In this document: positions 1-8,986 of the stretch, in pieces
Layout: the number at the start of each line of letters is the position of its first letter
Position numbering within the stretch: position 1 is the first letter of the stretch
Source: Chitinibacter sp046530675
GTDB lineage: Bacteria > Pseudomonadota > Gammaproteobacteria > Burkholderiales > Chitinibacteraceae
NCBI RefSeq assembly: GCF_046530675.1
Contig: NZ_CP172558.1
Span: forward strand, 372,001 to 436,000
Direction of reading: 5' to 3'
Length of the DNA: 64,000 bases
Position numbers and translations under genes: made by a program
Notes under the pieces: model-generated
What the model was told of the DNA's origin: nothing
Seen by the model: the letters and a program-made list of their open reading frames with translations, nothing else
Database searches by the model: none

Positions 1-554
1 CGCACCACACCCAGATTCGCCTCACGCATGAAGTCATACAGAGATGCTCCGATTTTTTCAGGATCAGAAACATACTGCTCAGGCAACGTAGTGCACTCCA
101 CAGCCATGACAACTTCATTAGCCAAACGCAAACGCTCCAAATAAGCCACTCGGCTATCTGCAGCCAGGTTCAGGCGCAAAATTTCTTCTGAGTTTGCCTG
201 CCTGATTTCACGCCTGAGCCATTGCGATGCAGGACGAAACCCTCTCTGTTTAAGCATTTCCGACAAATTGGTCAGTCTGGAGAGGGGCTGTTCAAGCTTG
301 GGCGTAATATAAGTACCCGAGCCTTGCCGACGCAAAATTAATCCTTGAGCAAAAATCAGATCAAGCGCCTTGCGCGCGGTAACTCGTGAAATACCCAAAA
401 CTTCACAAAAAGTACGCTCAGAGGGCAGAGGGTCGTCTGCTTTCCAGAATCCGGCGTGAATTGCAGCGGCCAACTTATGACTGAACTGCAAGTACAGCGG
501 AGTGGCACTATCATTATCCGGCTTGAGTACCAGTAGTTTTGTCTGATCGTGCAT
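1..554 (-). CDS. GntR/HutC-family transcriptional regulator, C-terminus cut by window edge
   Basis: Reading frame open from ATG at 554 to the window edge. An N-terminal winged helix-turn-helix (about residues 18-85, with the LPSERT motif near 43-48 followed by SRVTARKAL) is typical of GntR proteins. The start of a UTRA ligand-binding domain follows from about residue 95. An AGAGGG-like ribosome site precedes the ATG. It begins 19 bp after the stop of the sugar kinase, so the two are probably one operon. UTRA regulators of this type often sense phosphorylated amino sugars (NagR/DasR class); that effector is inferred from the neighbour only. The last part of the domain is outside the window. 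Confidence 0.85.
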   Translation of the reverse strand, partial: MHDQTKLLVLKPDNDSATPLYLQFSHKLAAAIHAGFWKADDPLPSERTFCEVLGISRVTARKALDLIFAQGLILRRQGSGTYITPKLEQPLSRLTNLSEMLKQRGFRPASQWLRREIRQANSEEILRLNLAADSRVAYLERLRLANEVVMAVECTTLPEQYVSDPEKIGASLYDFMREANLGVV

Positions 555-573
555 TCAACCCTCTGCGATCCGA

Positions 574-1452
574 TTACATATATTCGCGCTTAATCAGAAT
601 TAAAGCACCAGCACACGAGTCATACTGCGGGCGAACGGTAGTCGCAAGAAAATCAGCCGGAATGTATGGACGAATCGCCTCCGAAAGCCCACCGCCGCAC
701 AGAGCAATCGGCAGATCCGGCGCATTGGCACGCAAAGCCTTGGCGATATTGACAATCTCTTGACCTGCATCATTCAGAAAACTGCGTGCTACATCATCAC
801 TGGTGCCGAACTCAACGACGATAGGTGACAATGTTGCGCACTCACCCTGCTTCATTGCGCCCATCCATTCAAAAACTTTTTCGCGGGTATTGCCAGTCAC
901 CGTCAAGAGTTTGCGACCAAAATCAGTCAATGGACGACGCCCATCCATAATGCGCTGCACATGGTTAATGGCTTTCAGTCCCAAGTACGCTCCCGAACCT
1001 TCATCTGATGTCGGAAAGCCCCAGCCACCGACCTCCAGTCGTTCACCACTGGGTAGCCAGGCCTCGCCAATAGAACCGGTTCCGATGGCAATAATTGCGC
1101 CATGCACGCCGTTATGCGCGCCAAGCAAAGTCGAATAACCGTCAGTTTCAACAATAATGCGGGCAAAGCCAGGGTTTTTATTTTCAAATTCCTGAGCCCA
1201 GGCTTTAACCGTCACACCCGACAAGCCAAAACCCACTGCACATTTGCTGAAATCACATTTGTCGATACCGATCTTTTTAAATGCCTCGCGAATAGTCAGT
1301 GTGATATTGGTCCAAGCCTTATCAACCCCCTGACCCAACGCAGAAGGACCACCTTCGGCACGCACTTTTTCAACGCCATCCATTCCGGCAATCGTGACAC
1401 GTGTTCCTGTACCGCCACCATCTACACCGATCAGAAATTCGATTTGACTCAT
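574..1452 (-). CDS. N-acetylglucosamine/glucosamine kinase, BadF/BadG ATPase family
   Basis: 292 aa. The N-terminus holds the phosphate-binding loop GVDGGGTGTR (residues 9-18) of the ASKHA fold, and an AIGTGSIGEAW stretch plus a C-terminal CGGGLSE loop complete the BadF/BcrA-type ATPase signature. The closest remembered relatives are bacterial glucosamine or N-acetylglucosamine kinases, which phosphorylate cytoplasmic amino sugar for entry into glycolysis. A GGGGAG ribosome site lies 6-7 bp before the ATG. It sits just upstream of a GntR/UTRA regulator, which supports an amino-sugar catabolic role, perhaps in chitin use. The exact substrate (GlcN or GlcNAc) cannot be decided from sequence. 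Confidence 0.85.
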   Translation of the reverse strand: MSQIEFLIGVDGGGTGTRVTIAGMDGVEKVRAEGGPSALGQGVDKAWTNITLTIREAFKKIGIDKCDFSKCAVGFGLSGVTVKAWAQEFENKNPGFARIIVETDGYSTLLGAHNGVHGAIIAIGTGSIGEAWLPSGERLEVGGWGFPTSDEGSGAYLGLKAINHVQRIMDGRRPLTDFGRKLLTVTGNTREKVFEWMGAMKQGECATLSPIVVEFGTSDDVARSFLNDAGQEIVNIAKALRANAPDLPIALCGGGLSEAIRPYIPADFLATTVRPQYDSCAGALILIKREYM

Positions 1453-1614
1453 TATTCACTCCCCTCGCAGCAAAATTCGTATTACCCATGCAACAGCAAG
1501 AACTCTCTATCGCCAGAAAAAGTCGGCCAGACTGATACGCCCCCAAACAGGAAACGAGAATCTAAGCCCATAGAATTACGGCACCGCACAGCGCGCAGCC
1601 GAAAATAGATAATG

Positions 1615-1650
1615 CAAGCATACCAATTTAGAGATGCATACCATGAGTGT
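1615..1650 (-). promoter_or_regulatory. Possible operator: direct repeat upstream of the sugar kinase
   Basis: On the minus strand the octamer TGGTATGC occurs twice, 18 bp apart, within the 265-bp leader of the kinase-regulator operon. A spaced repeat here could be the binding site of the GntR protein encoded downstream. This is inferred from position and repetition only. Confidence 0.35.
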
Positions 1651-1663
1651 CAATTGGCAGATA

Positions 1664-1697
1664 TAAAAAAACGCCCAAATTGCAGGGCGTTTTGTTT
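1664..1697 (-). terminator. Rho-independent terminator of the cysH transcript
   Basis: The stem AACGCCC/GGGCGTT with an 8-base loop is followed on the minus strand by a T run (A run at 1665-1670 of the given strand). It lies 20 bp after the cysH stop. The T-rich other side could also let it stop transcription from the opposite direction. Confidence 0.8.
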
Positions 1698-1717
1698 TTA
1701 ACCAAAATTATTTGGCA

Positions 1718-2404
1718 TTAAATTTTCTTGACGTGCAATCCACATTCCTTGTTTTCGGGATTTTCCCACCACCAACGACCAGCACGGACATCTTCTCCCA
1801 TCGCAATTGGGCGTGTGCACGGCGCACAGCCAATCGAAGGAACATGTTGATCATGCAATTTGTTGTACGGAATGTTTTCTGCGCGAATATAGGCCCAAAT
1901 TTCTTTTTCAGTCCACTCGATCAAGGGATTGAATTTTTCCAGACCATTCGCCGCATCAAATTCCTGATAACCCAAATCAGTCCGGGTTGGCGATTGTTCA
2001 CGGCGCAAGCCCGTCACCCATGCTTTGCGATCTTTCAGCGCACGTTGCAATGGCTCGATTTTGCGCACATGGCAACAGGCTTTACGCAGCTCAACTGATT
2101 CATAAAAAGCATTAATGCCATTCTGATTCACATATTGCTCAACCGCTGCGGTATTCGGGAAATACACTTTGATCGGATGCGATGGATAAGCAGATGCGAC
2201 TTCCTGCATCAAGGTATACGTTTCAGCCGGTAAACGCCCGGTATCCAGACTAAAAATTTCAATTGCGATTTGATGTTTGGCCAACAAATGGGTAATGACC
2301 ATATCTTCAGCACCAAACGAATTGGCAAAAACGGCAGGCGAAAAATCCGTCGCAATCCGCTGTAACAATGCAACGGTTTCGCTTAATTTTTGTTCAAAGT
2401 TCAT
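1718..2404 (-). CDS. cysH: Adenylylsulfate (APS)-type assimilatory sulfate reductase
   Basis: 228 aa. CysH-family enzymes reduce activated sulfate to sulfite using thioredoxin or glutaredoxin. The protein has the paired cysteines CC at 110-111 and C193-x2-C196 that bind a 4Fe-4S cluster, so it should act on APS rather than be a cluster-free PAPS reductase. The catalytic ECGLH motif is at the C-terminus (Cys221). It lies 27 bp after the sulfite exporter gene on the same strand and opposite cysB, so it is probably CysB-controlled. A strong terminator follows. Confidence 0.93.
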   Translation of the reverse strand: MNFEQKLSETVALLQRIATDFSPAVFANSFGAEDMVITHLLAKHQIAIEIFSLDTGRLPAETYTLMQEVASAYPSHPIKVYFPNTAAVEQYVNQNGINAFYESVELRKACCHVRKIEPLQRALKDRKAWVTGLRREQSPTRTDLGYQEFDAANGLEKFNPLIEWTEKEIWAYIRAENIPYNKLHDQHVPSIGCAPCTRPIAMGEDVRAGRWWWENPENKECGLHVKKI

Positions 2405-2431
2405 AACAGACTCTTCAATAAATTGATGACT

Positions 2432-3217
2432 TTAATAAACCAGCTTCCAGCCGATCAACACCAGCATGACCGCCAGGCAAGGGCGCAAAACGGTATCCGA
2501 AATCCGACCCGACAAGTGACTACCCAGATAAATCCCTGGTAAAGAACCTGCCAGCAAATAACCCAGCAGACCCCAATCCATATTACCCATTCCAGCATGC
2601 CCCAGCCCAGCCACCAAAGTCAGTGGTACCGCATGCGCGATTTCAGTTCCGACCAAGCGTTTGGTGGGCAGCAAAGGATATAGAACAAACAAGGCGACCG
2701 TTCCCAAAGCGCCAGCGCCAATCGAGGTCAGCGTCACAATCGCCCCCAAAATCACGCCCGTCAGCACCGTCAATGAATTTAAGCGTGGCCCAGCCACATG
2801 AAAGGCATCACCCGCATGCTTCTGTGAAAAAGCGATCATTTGCTTTTTAAATACAATCGCGACTGCAGTAAAGAGCAGCGCAAATCCAAGTCCCTGCTTG
2901 ATCACGCGATTGAGCGCGTCGGTATCGGCATGCAGATTATGCAGCACCAGCAGAGTTACTGCTGCAGCCGGAACGCTGCCCAGCGCCAACCAGCCGGTAA
3001 TTTTCCAGTCGATATTCTTTTGTTTCTGGTGCGCATGAACGCCACCGGCTTTGGTGATTGCGGCATACAATAAATCAGTACCCACTGCGGTCGCCGGATT
3101 AATTCCGAAGTACAGCAAAATCGGCGTCATTAGCGAACCACCGCCGACACCGGTCATACCAACAATAAAGCCGACCACCAAGCCTGCGATCACAAAGCCA
3201 TACCAAACTGCATCCAT
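2432..3217 (-). CDS. TauE/SafE-family sulfite/sulfonate exporter-type membrane protein
   Basis: About 261 aa with roughly eight hydrophobic segments and the repeated glycine-rich GxTGVGGGSLMTP and TSIGAGALGT loops of the TauE/SafE (DUF81) family, which moves small sulfur-containing anions across the inner membrane. The chosen ATG at 3217 has a GAGG ribosome site 6 bp upstream and begins right before the first membrane helix; a longer start at 3238 lacks a ribosome site. It is co-directional with cysH and divergent from cysB, which suggests release of surplus sulfite or uptake of a sulfur anion. Direction of transport is not evident. Confidence 0.85.
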   Translation of the reverse strand: MDAVWYGFVIAGLVVGFIVGMTGVGGGSLMTPILLYFGINPATAVGTDLLYAAITKAGGVHAHQKQKNIDWKITGWLALGSVPAAAVTLLVLHNLHADTDALNRVIKQGLGFALLFTAVAIVFKKQMIAFSQKHAGDAFHVAGPRLNSLTVLTGVILGAIVTLTSIGAGALGTVALFVLYPLLPTKRLVGTEIAHAVPLTLVAGLGHAGMGNMDWGLLGYLLAGSLPGIYLGSHLSGRISDTVLRPCLAVMLVLIGWKLVY

Positions 3218-3330
3218 CAAAAACCTCGACCCGCTCATCAATGCCGACCATCATAACGCGGCCACATAGAACCTTATATACTATTCTGTTATCATGATAT
3301 AAGGATTTGTTATTTTGCATGGGGTGCACG

Positions 3331-4269
3331 ATGAAACTGCAGCAATTACGTTATCTGGTCGAAGTCGCCAAGCAAGGCTTGAATGTCTCGGAAGCCGCCG
3401 AAAAACTGCACACCTCGCAGCCGGGCATTTCCAAACAAATCCGTTTGCTTGAAGACGAACTGGGCGTGCAGATTTTTATCCGCAATGGCAAACGTGTCGT
3501 CGATATTACCGCTCCGGGGCGCGAAATTTTACGGATTGCCGAACGCATCCTGATGCAATCGCAAAATCTCAAACGCATCGGCGAAGAATTCATTCAAGTC
3601 GAAAATGGCAGCCTGACCATTGCTACGACGCACACTCAGGCGCGCTATGCGCTGCCCAAAGTCATACAGGCTTTTTTGCAGCGCTACCCCAAAGTACGCC
3701 TGTCGATCAAACAGGGTAGCCCGACACAGATTTCCGAAATGGTCGTCGACGGCAGTGCCGATCTGGCAATTGCGACTGAAGGCATCGATCATTATCCCGA
3801 GCTGGCGATGCTCAATTGCTACGACTGGAATCGCTGCATTATTGTGCCTAAATCGCATCCGCTAACGACACTCACCCGCCCGATCAGCATTCACGATATC
3901 GCCGCTTGGCCGCTGATTACTTATGATTTTGCTTTTACCGGCCGCTCGAAAATCAACCGCGCTTTTGAAGAGCAAAGTCTGACACCGAATGTCGTGCTGA
4001 CTGCAATTGACTCGGACGTTATCAAAACCTATGTCGAGCTCGGGCTGGGAATCGGGATTCTAGCCGGGATGGCCTACGAGCCTGAACGCGACACAGCTCT
4101 GACGGCGATCGACGCCAGCCATTTATTTGAAGCATCAACAACGCATATCGGCATGCGCAAAGACGCTTATTTGCGCGGCTATACTTATGACTTTATCGCG
4201 TTATTTGCACCGCATTTAACACGCTCAGTCGTGCAAGACGCTTTACTATGCGAAGCTGGCGAAGATTAG
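3331..4269 (+). CDS. cysB: LysR-type sulfur regulator CysB
   Basis: 312 aa from ATG 3331 (MKLQQLRYLVEV). The first about 60 residues form the LysR helix-turn-helix (SEAAEKLHTSQPGISKQI), followed by the periplasmic-binding-protein-like effector domain, with the CysB-typical stretches TIATTHTQARYALP and KTYVELGLGIGIL. CysB activates sulfate assimilation genes and senses O-acetylserine. An upstream in-frame start at 3307 exists but the family begins at MKLQQLRY. The 113-bp gap to the divergent exporter gene probably carries the shared control region. Confidence 0.93.
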   Translation: MKLQQLRYLVEVAKQGLNVSEAAEKLHTSQPGISKQIRLLEDELGVQIFIRNGKRVVDITAPGREILRIAERILMQSQNLKRIGEEFIQVENGSLTIATTHTQARYALPKVIQAFLQRYPKVRLSIKQGSPTQISEMVVDGSADLAIATEGIDHYPELAMLNCYDWNRCIIVPKSHPLTTLTRPISIHDIAAWPLITYDFAFTGRSKINRAFEEQSLTPNVVLTAIDSDVIKTYVELGLGIGILAGMAYEPERDTALTAIDASHLFEASTTHIGMRKDAYLRGYTYDFIALFAPHLTRSVVQDALLCEAGED

Positions 4270-4273
4270 AACG

Positions 4274-4322
4274 GGGTATAGGGCTGCAGCATATATCCAA
4301 ATTGATTTACAGCCCCATACCC
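4274..4322. repeat. 49-bp GGGTAT/ATACCC palindrome, copy 1
   Basis: Both end hexamers are exact at 49-bp span. The outer 16 bases pair at 13 positions around an AT-rich loop. It lies between the convergent ends of cysB and the Nudix gene. Confidence 0.85.
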
Positions 4323-4329
4323 ATCATCG

Positions 4330-4878
4330 TCATTTCAAACTTTTTTGCTGCGCCCAAAAAATCCCGCTCACGGTTTTGGCATCGGTAATCGAGCCATCAA
4401 TCACGCCTGCCACCATCTCGTCGATGCTCATCGCGATGCATTCGACAAACTCGCCGGCATCGAGTTGTGCTTCTCCGGCGCTTAAATCGCGCGCGAGGAA
4501 CAGCTTAATTTCTTCGTCGGTGTAGCTGATAATCGGGTGCAGCACGCCCAGATATTCCCAGCTCGCCGCGCTGTACCCGGTTTCTTCGAGCAATTCGCGC
4601 TTGGCGCATTCAAGCGGATCTTCACCCGCTTCGAGCTTACCGGCAGGAAACTCGATAAATACGCGGTGCAAGGGATAGCGGTATTGGCGCTCGAGCAGCA
4701 GTCGGCCATCGGGCAATTGCGGAATGATCATGACCGCACCGGGATGCAAAATATACTCGCGCGTCGCCTCACTACCATCAGGCAGGCGTACCGTGTCGCG
4801 GTTAACGTGTAATAAATTGCCGTCAAAAACGCGCTGGCTCTGCAGCGGCTCTTCATACAGATGACGATCTTCACTCAT
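4330..4878 (-). CDS. NUDIX hydrolase, ADP-ribose pyrophosphatase type
   Basis: 182 aa from ATG 4878. The complete Nudix box G-x5-E-x7-REL-x2-EE-x-GY lies at about residues 80-102 (GKLEAGED...RELLEETGY). Upstream segments LLERQYRYPL and FIEFPAGK are typical of the ADP-ribose/GDP-mannose pyrophosphatase (NudF/NudK) subgroup, which cleaves nucleotide sugars to a nucleoside monophosphate and a sugar phosphate. The longer frame to 4938 runs through the glgP terminator, so the later start is preferred. It lies beside the glycogen block; a role trimming ADP-sugars is plausible but unproven. Confidence 0.88.
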   Translation of the reverse strand: MSEDRHLYEEPLQSQRVFDGNLLHVNRDTVRLPDGSEATREYILHPGAVMIIPQLPDGRLLLERQYRYPLHRVFIEFPAGKLEAGEDPLECAKRELLEETGYSAASWEYLGVLHPIISYTDEEIKLFLARDLSAGEAQLDAGEFVECIAMSIDEMVAGVIDGSITDAKTVSGIFWAQQKSLK

Positions 4879-4895
4879 GATTTCCCCTGCCCATG

Positions 4896-4924
4896 AAAAA
4901 CGGCGACCTCGAGCCGCCGTTTTT
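4896..4924 (-). terminator. Rho-independent terminator after glgP
   Basis: The stem AACGGCG/CGCCGTT is flanked by A and T runs, so it can act in both directions. It ends the leftward glycogen transcript between glgP and the Nudix gene. Confidence 0.75.
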
Positions 4925-4948
4925 ATCATGCATGCCATACAATAGCAA

Positions 4949-4997
4949 GGGTATAAGCCACTAAACCAGAATTAACAAAGTCTGCAGCCCAATACCC
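4949..4997. repeat. 49-bp GGGTAT/ATACCC palindrome, copy 2
   Basis: Exact end hexamers at 49-bp span, a few bases past the glgP stop codon and before its terminator. Internal pairing is weaker than in copy 1. Confidence 0.85.
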
Positions 4998-5002
4998 ACC
5001 AA

Positions 5003-7456
5003 TCACAACTGAACCGGCTTGGTATGCCAGATTTTCTCGGCGTACTCGGCAATCGTTCGATCTGACGAAAAATGTCCCATACCGGCGACATTCAGGATCG
5101 CTTTTTTCGCCCATTCATCCGGCTTGGCGTACAAGGCGTCGACCTTATCCTGCGTCGCGACATACGACTCATAATCGGCGAGCAACTGATAATGATCACC
5201 CCAGTTCACCAGCGTATCGAAGATCACGCGATAGCGTTCTGGCTCATGCGGGCTGAAAAAGCCGTTCGCCAACTGGTTCAGCACTTCGCGCAATTCGCTA
5301 TTGCTCTCGTAAATGGCACGCGGATTGTAGCCATTGCTGCGCAATGCATTCACCTGCTCGGTCGTATTGCCGAAAATGAAAATATTCTCAGCGCCGACTG
5401 CTTCGCGCATTTCAACGTTGGCACCGTCAAGCGTACCAATGGTCAGCGCGCCATTGAGGGCAAATTTCATATTGCCGGTTCCCGATGCTTCGGTGCCTGC
5501 GGTTGAAATCTGCTCGGACAAATCGGCAGCCGGAATAATCACTTCGGCCAGACTCACGCTGTAGTTCGGCAGGAAAACGACTTTCAACTTGTCGCCCACG
5601 CGCGAATCGTTATTGATTTTGACGCCGATATCGTTGATCAGCTGAATCACCAGCTTGGCCATCCGGTACGCAGATGCCGCCTTACCGGCAAAAACCACGA
5701 CGCGTGGCTGAATTTTGGCATCGGGATCACGCAGAATCCGGTTATAACGCGTAATCACATGCAGCACGTTCAGCAACTGCCGTTTGTATTCGTGAATCCG
5801 TTTGACTTGCACGTCAAACAGCGCATCCGGATTGATCACGCCGCCGAGATTGCGCGCGACATATTTCGCCAGACGCTCCTTGTTGGCGTGTTTGGCTTCG
5901 CGAAAATCCTGCACAAACTTGGGAAAATCAATATGCGATTTAAGCTCGGCCAGTTCATTCAACCGTACACGCCAAGTCTGACCAATTTCTCTATCGATCA
6001 GCCCCGACAATGACGGATTGGCCAGCGCCAGCCAGCGACGCGGCGTCACGCCATTGGTGACATTGGTAAATCGATCCGGGAAAACTTTGGCCAAATCGGC
6101 AAAAATCGACTCAACCATCAGATCCGAATGCAGTGCCGAAACGCCGTTGACCTTGTGGCTGGCGACGACGGCCAGATAGGCCATCCGCACTTTGCGCTCG
6201 CCGTGCTCTTCGATCAATGAAACACTGCGTTGCAAGGCCAGATCACCCGGGAATTTCTCCTCGACTTCTTTCAAAAACATTTCGTTAATATCGAAAATGA
6301 TTTTCAAGTGGCGTGGTAATAAATGCCCGAACATATCGACGGGCCAGGTTTCCAGCGCCTCAGACATCAAGGTGTGATTGGTGTAGCTGAACACCTTGCT
6401 GGTGATTGCCCAAGCTTTTTCCCATTCACAATCAGCCTCGTCAATCAGCACCCGCATCAATTCCGGAATTGCCAGCACCGGGTGCGTGTCATTCAGGTGA
6501 ATCGAGACTTTGTCCGCCAGATTATCAAGCGTGTCATGCGTCATGCGATGGCGATGGAGAATGTCCTGAATACTGGCAGCAACAAAGAAATATTCCTGCC
6601 GCAAGCGCAGCTCTTTACCGCTGTAAGTTGAATCATCCGGATACAGCACGCGCGAAACATTCTCTGACAAATTTTTCTCGGCCACGGCAGAGAAATAATC
6701 GCCTTCGTTAAATTTCGATAAATTGATTTCGCGCGTCGAGCGCGCAGTCCACAGACGCAAGGTATTGGTTGCCGTCGTGTCGTAACCCGGAATAATCACA
6801 TCATGCGCAACGGCGAGAACGTCGTTGTGCGTATCAACCCAGCGCGCTTTTTTGCCATCCATGTCGACACGGCCGCCAAAACGCACGCGGTAGCATACTT
6901 CATCGCGCGGGAAGTCAAGAATGTTCACCGAGCCTAGCCAGGTATCAGGCACTTCGACCTGACGACCTTCGATAATGCGCTGCTTGAACATGCCGAACTG
7001 ATAACGAATCCCGTAGCCCATGCCGGGAATCCCCAGCGTCGCCATCGAATCAAGGAAGCACGCAGCCAGACGACCCAGGCCACCATTACCCAGCGCAGCA
7101 TCGGGCTCCATATGCACCAGATCGTCGTAATCGATGCCCATTTCATCGAGCGCGGTGCGGACCGTGTCTTCCATATCGAGCGCCAGCAAAGCATTGGACA
7201 AGGCGCGGCCAATCAGAAACTCCATCGACAGGTAATAAACACGCTTCAGATCCTGCGAATATTGCGCGCGCGTCGTCTGCATCCAGCGCTCGACCATCTG
7301 GTCGCGCACCGTCAGAAAAGTCGCATCCAGCCAGTCTTTCGGCTGCGCAGCGATCGGATCCTTACCGATCGCATACATCAGTTTATTGGCAATCGCTTTT
7401 TTGATTGCCTGAACATCCTGATGATCAGTTACATCATATTGAAACGGCATACTCAT
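5003..7456 (-). CDS. glgP: Glycogen/starch phosphorylase
   Basis: 817 aa, normal family length. It phosphorolyses alpha-1,4-glucan ends to glucose-1-phosphate in the cytoplasm. The pyridoxal-phosphate site GTGNMKFALNGALTIGT carries the Schiff-base lysine near residue 664, and the substrate-loop sequence LGNGGLGRLAACFLDS is present near the N-terminus. ATG 7456 has a GGAG 8 bp upstream; a GTG at 7465 in frame is less likely. It is the last gene of the leftward glycogen block, 48 bp after glgA. Confidence 0.95.
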   Translation of the reverse strand: MSMPFQYDVTDHQDVQAIKKAIANKLMYAIGKDPIAAQPKDWLDATFLTVRDQMVERWMQTTRAQYSQDLKRVYYLSMEFLIGRALSNALLALDMEDTVRTALDEMGIDYDDLVHMEPDAALGNGGLGRLAACFLDSMATLGIPGMGYGIRYQFGMFKQRIIEGRQVEVPDTWLGSVNILDFPRDEVCYRVRFGGRVDMDGKKARWVDTHNDVLAVAHDVIIPGYDTTATNTLRLWTARSTREINLSKFNEGDYFSAVAEKNLSENVSRVLYPDDSTYSGKELRLRQEYFFVAASIQDILHRHRMTHDTLDNLADKVSIHLNDTHPVLAIPELMRVLIDEADCEWEKAWAITSKVFSYTNHTLMSEALETWPVDMFGHLLPRHLKIIFDINEMFLKEVEEKFPGDLALQRSVSLIEEHGERKVRMAYLAVVASHKVNGVSALHSDLMVESIFADLAKVFPDRFTNVTNGVTPRRWLALANPSLSGLIDREIGQTWRVRLNELAELKSHIDFPKFVQDFREAKHANKERLAKYVARNLGGVINPDALFDVQVKRIHEYKRQLLNVLHVITRYNRILRDPDAKIQPRVVVFAGKAASAYRMAKLVIQLINDIGVKINNDSRVGDKLKVVFLPNYSVSLAEVIIPAADLSEQISTAGTEASGTGNMKFALNGALTIGTLDGANVEMREAVGAENIFIFGNTTEQVNALRSNGYNPRAIYESNSELREVLNQLANGFFSPHEPERYRVIFDTLVNWGDHYQLLADYESYVATQDKVDALYAKPDEWAKKAILNVAGMGHFSSDRTIAEYAEKIWHTKPVQL

Positions 7457-7504
7457 CAAATGCACTCCATAGATTTATTGCAATTCATTCGGGTTCTGCT
7501 GGTT

Positions 7505-8938
7505 TTATGTACCCAATCCGCGATAAAGCTGCATATATTTTTCCGCTGCCGGCTGCCAGCCAAAATCACAGCTCATTGCGGTTTTTCGCACCGCTTTCCA
7601 TTCTTTAGTTCTTGCCCACAATGCAAACATTCGACGAATACCCCGGGTGAGTTCTTCCTCAGAGAAGCCGTCAAATAATGCTCCGGTGGCAATACCCTCC
7701 TGCAAATTTTCCAGACTACAATCAACAACGGTGTCGCTCAGACCACCAACACGACGAACCAGCGGCAAAGCGCCATATTTGAGTCCATACAATTGCGTCA
7801 GGCCACAAGGTTCAAACCGGCTAGGCACCATGATCACGTCACTCGCAGCCATGATCTGATGCGAGAAAGCTTCGTCATAGCCGATCCGGACTGCAATCTG
7901 TTCAGGGTGATTCGCCGCAGCCTGCTTGAATTCGGACTCCATCGCCGCATCCCCGCTGCCGAGTAAAACAAACTGCCCGCCACGTGAAATAATTTCGTGC
8001 AAAGTATGCAGAACCAGATGCAGGCCTTTTTGCTCGGTTAAACGGCTCACCACGGCAAACAAGGGCGCATCGGCATTCTGCTGCAAACCGAATTGCTGCT
8101 GCAAAGCCGCTTTGCATTTGGCTTTACCGGACATTTTGTCGCTACTGTAAGTCGCAGAGATCAGCGCATCACAAGCCGGATTCCAGACCGCATCATCAAC
8201 GCCGTTCAAAATGCCCGATAAAATCGCACCACGGTCGCGCAGCAAGCCATCGAGACCACAGCCTTGTTCACTTCCGGTAATTTCCCGCGCATAAGTCGGC
8301 GACACCGTCGTCACACGGTCGGCAAAATAAATCCCCGCCTTCATAAACGACAACTGGCCGTAAAATTCGAGCCCGTTGACATCGTAATAGTCTGCTGGCA
8401 ATTCAAGCGCGGCGTAGTCAGACGCTGGAAATACGCCCTGATAAGCCAGATTGTGGATCGTAAAGACCGTACGTACCGGATTGGCCGATGCGGCAATATA
8501 GGCGGGCGCCAGCGCGGCATGCCAGTCATGTGCATGAACCAGATCAGGCCGCCACAAGCGATCAATGCCTTCGGCCAATCGCGCAGCGACCCAGCCGAGC
8601 AAGGCAAAACGCAAATGATTATCCGGATACGGCTGTGCATGGCCATCCTGATACGGATTACCATCGCGCGCGTACAAATGCGGGGCGTCGATGACATAAA
8701 CGCCGATGCCTTCGGCAGTTGTGCCGTACAGCACGCGCAAATCACCGGCAAAACTGTGCAAGGCCACAACTTCGCCGCTGATGTCCAGTGCCTTGAGAAT
8801 GGCCGGAAAGCCCGGCAATAAAACCCGAACCTCGGCACCCTGTCTGGCCAGCGCCAGTGGCAAGGCCCCACTCACATCAGCCAGCCCGCCGGTTTTGAGC
8901 AGCGGATACATTTCTGCGCAAACTTGCAAAATTTTCAT
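7505..8938 (-). CDS. glgA: Glycogen synthase (ADP-glucose type, GT5)
   Basis: 477 aa. Transfers glucose from ADP-glucose to the growing alpha-1,4-glucan. The N-terminal KTGGLADVSGALP motif binds the ADP-glucose phosphate, and the C-terminal GT-B half carries PSRFEPCGLTQLYGLKYG, the typical acid-residue motif. The start at 8938 (MKILQVCAEMYPLL) matches the family N-terminus. It lies between glgC (48 bp upstream) and glgP (48 bp downstream) in the same operon. Confidence 0.95.
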   Translation of the reverse strand: MKILQVCAEMYPLLKTGGLADVSGALPLALARQGAEVRVLLPGFPAILKALDISGEVVALHSFAGDLRVLYGTTAEGIGVYVIDAPHLYARDGNPYQDGHAQPYPDNHLRFALLGWVAARLAEGIDRLWRPDLVHAHDWHAALAPAYIAASANPVRTVFTIHNLAYQGVFPASDYAALELPADYYDVNGLEFYGQLSFMKAGIYFADRVTTVSPTYAREITGSEQGCGLDGLLRDRGAILSGILNGVDDAVWNPACDALISATYSSDKMSGKAKCKAALQQQFGLQQNADAPLFAVVSRLTEQKGLHLVLHTLHEIISRGGQFVLLGSGDAAMESEFKQAAANHPEQIAVRIGYDEAFSHQIMAASDVIMVPSRFEPCGLTQLYGLKYGALPLVRRVGGLSDTVVDCSLENLQEGIATGALFDGFSEEELTRGIRRMFALWARTKEWKAVRKTAMSCDFGWQPAAEKYMQLYRGLGT

Positions 8939-8986
8939 GATTCACTCATCTAAGGAGGAAAGAGCCAACCCCCTGCGCCCTTTCCG

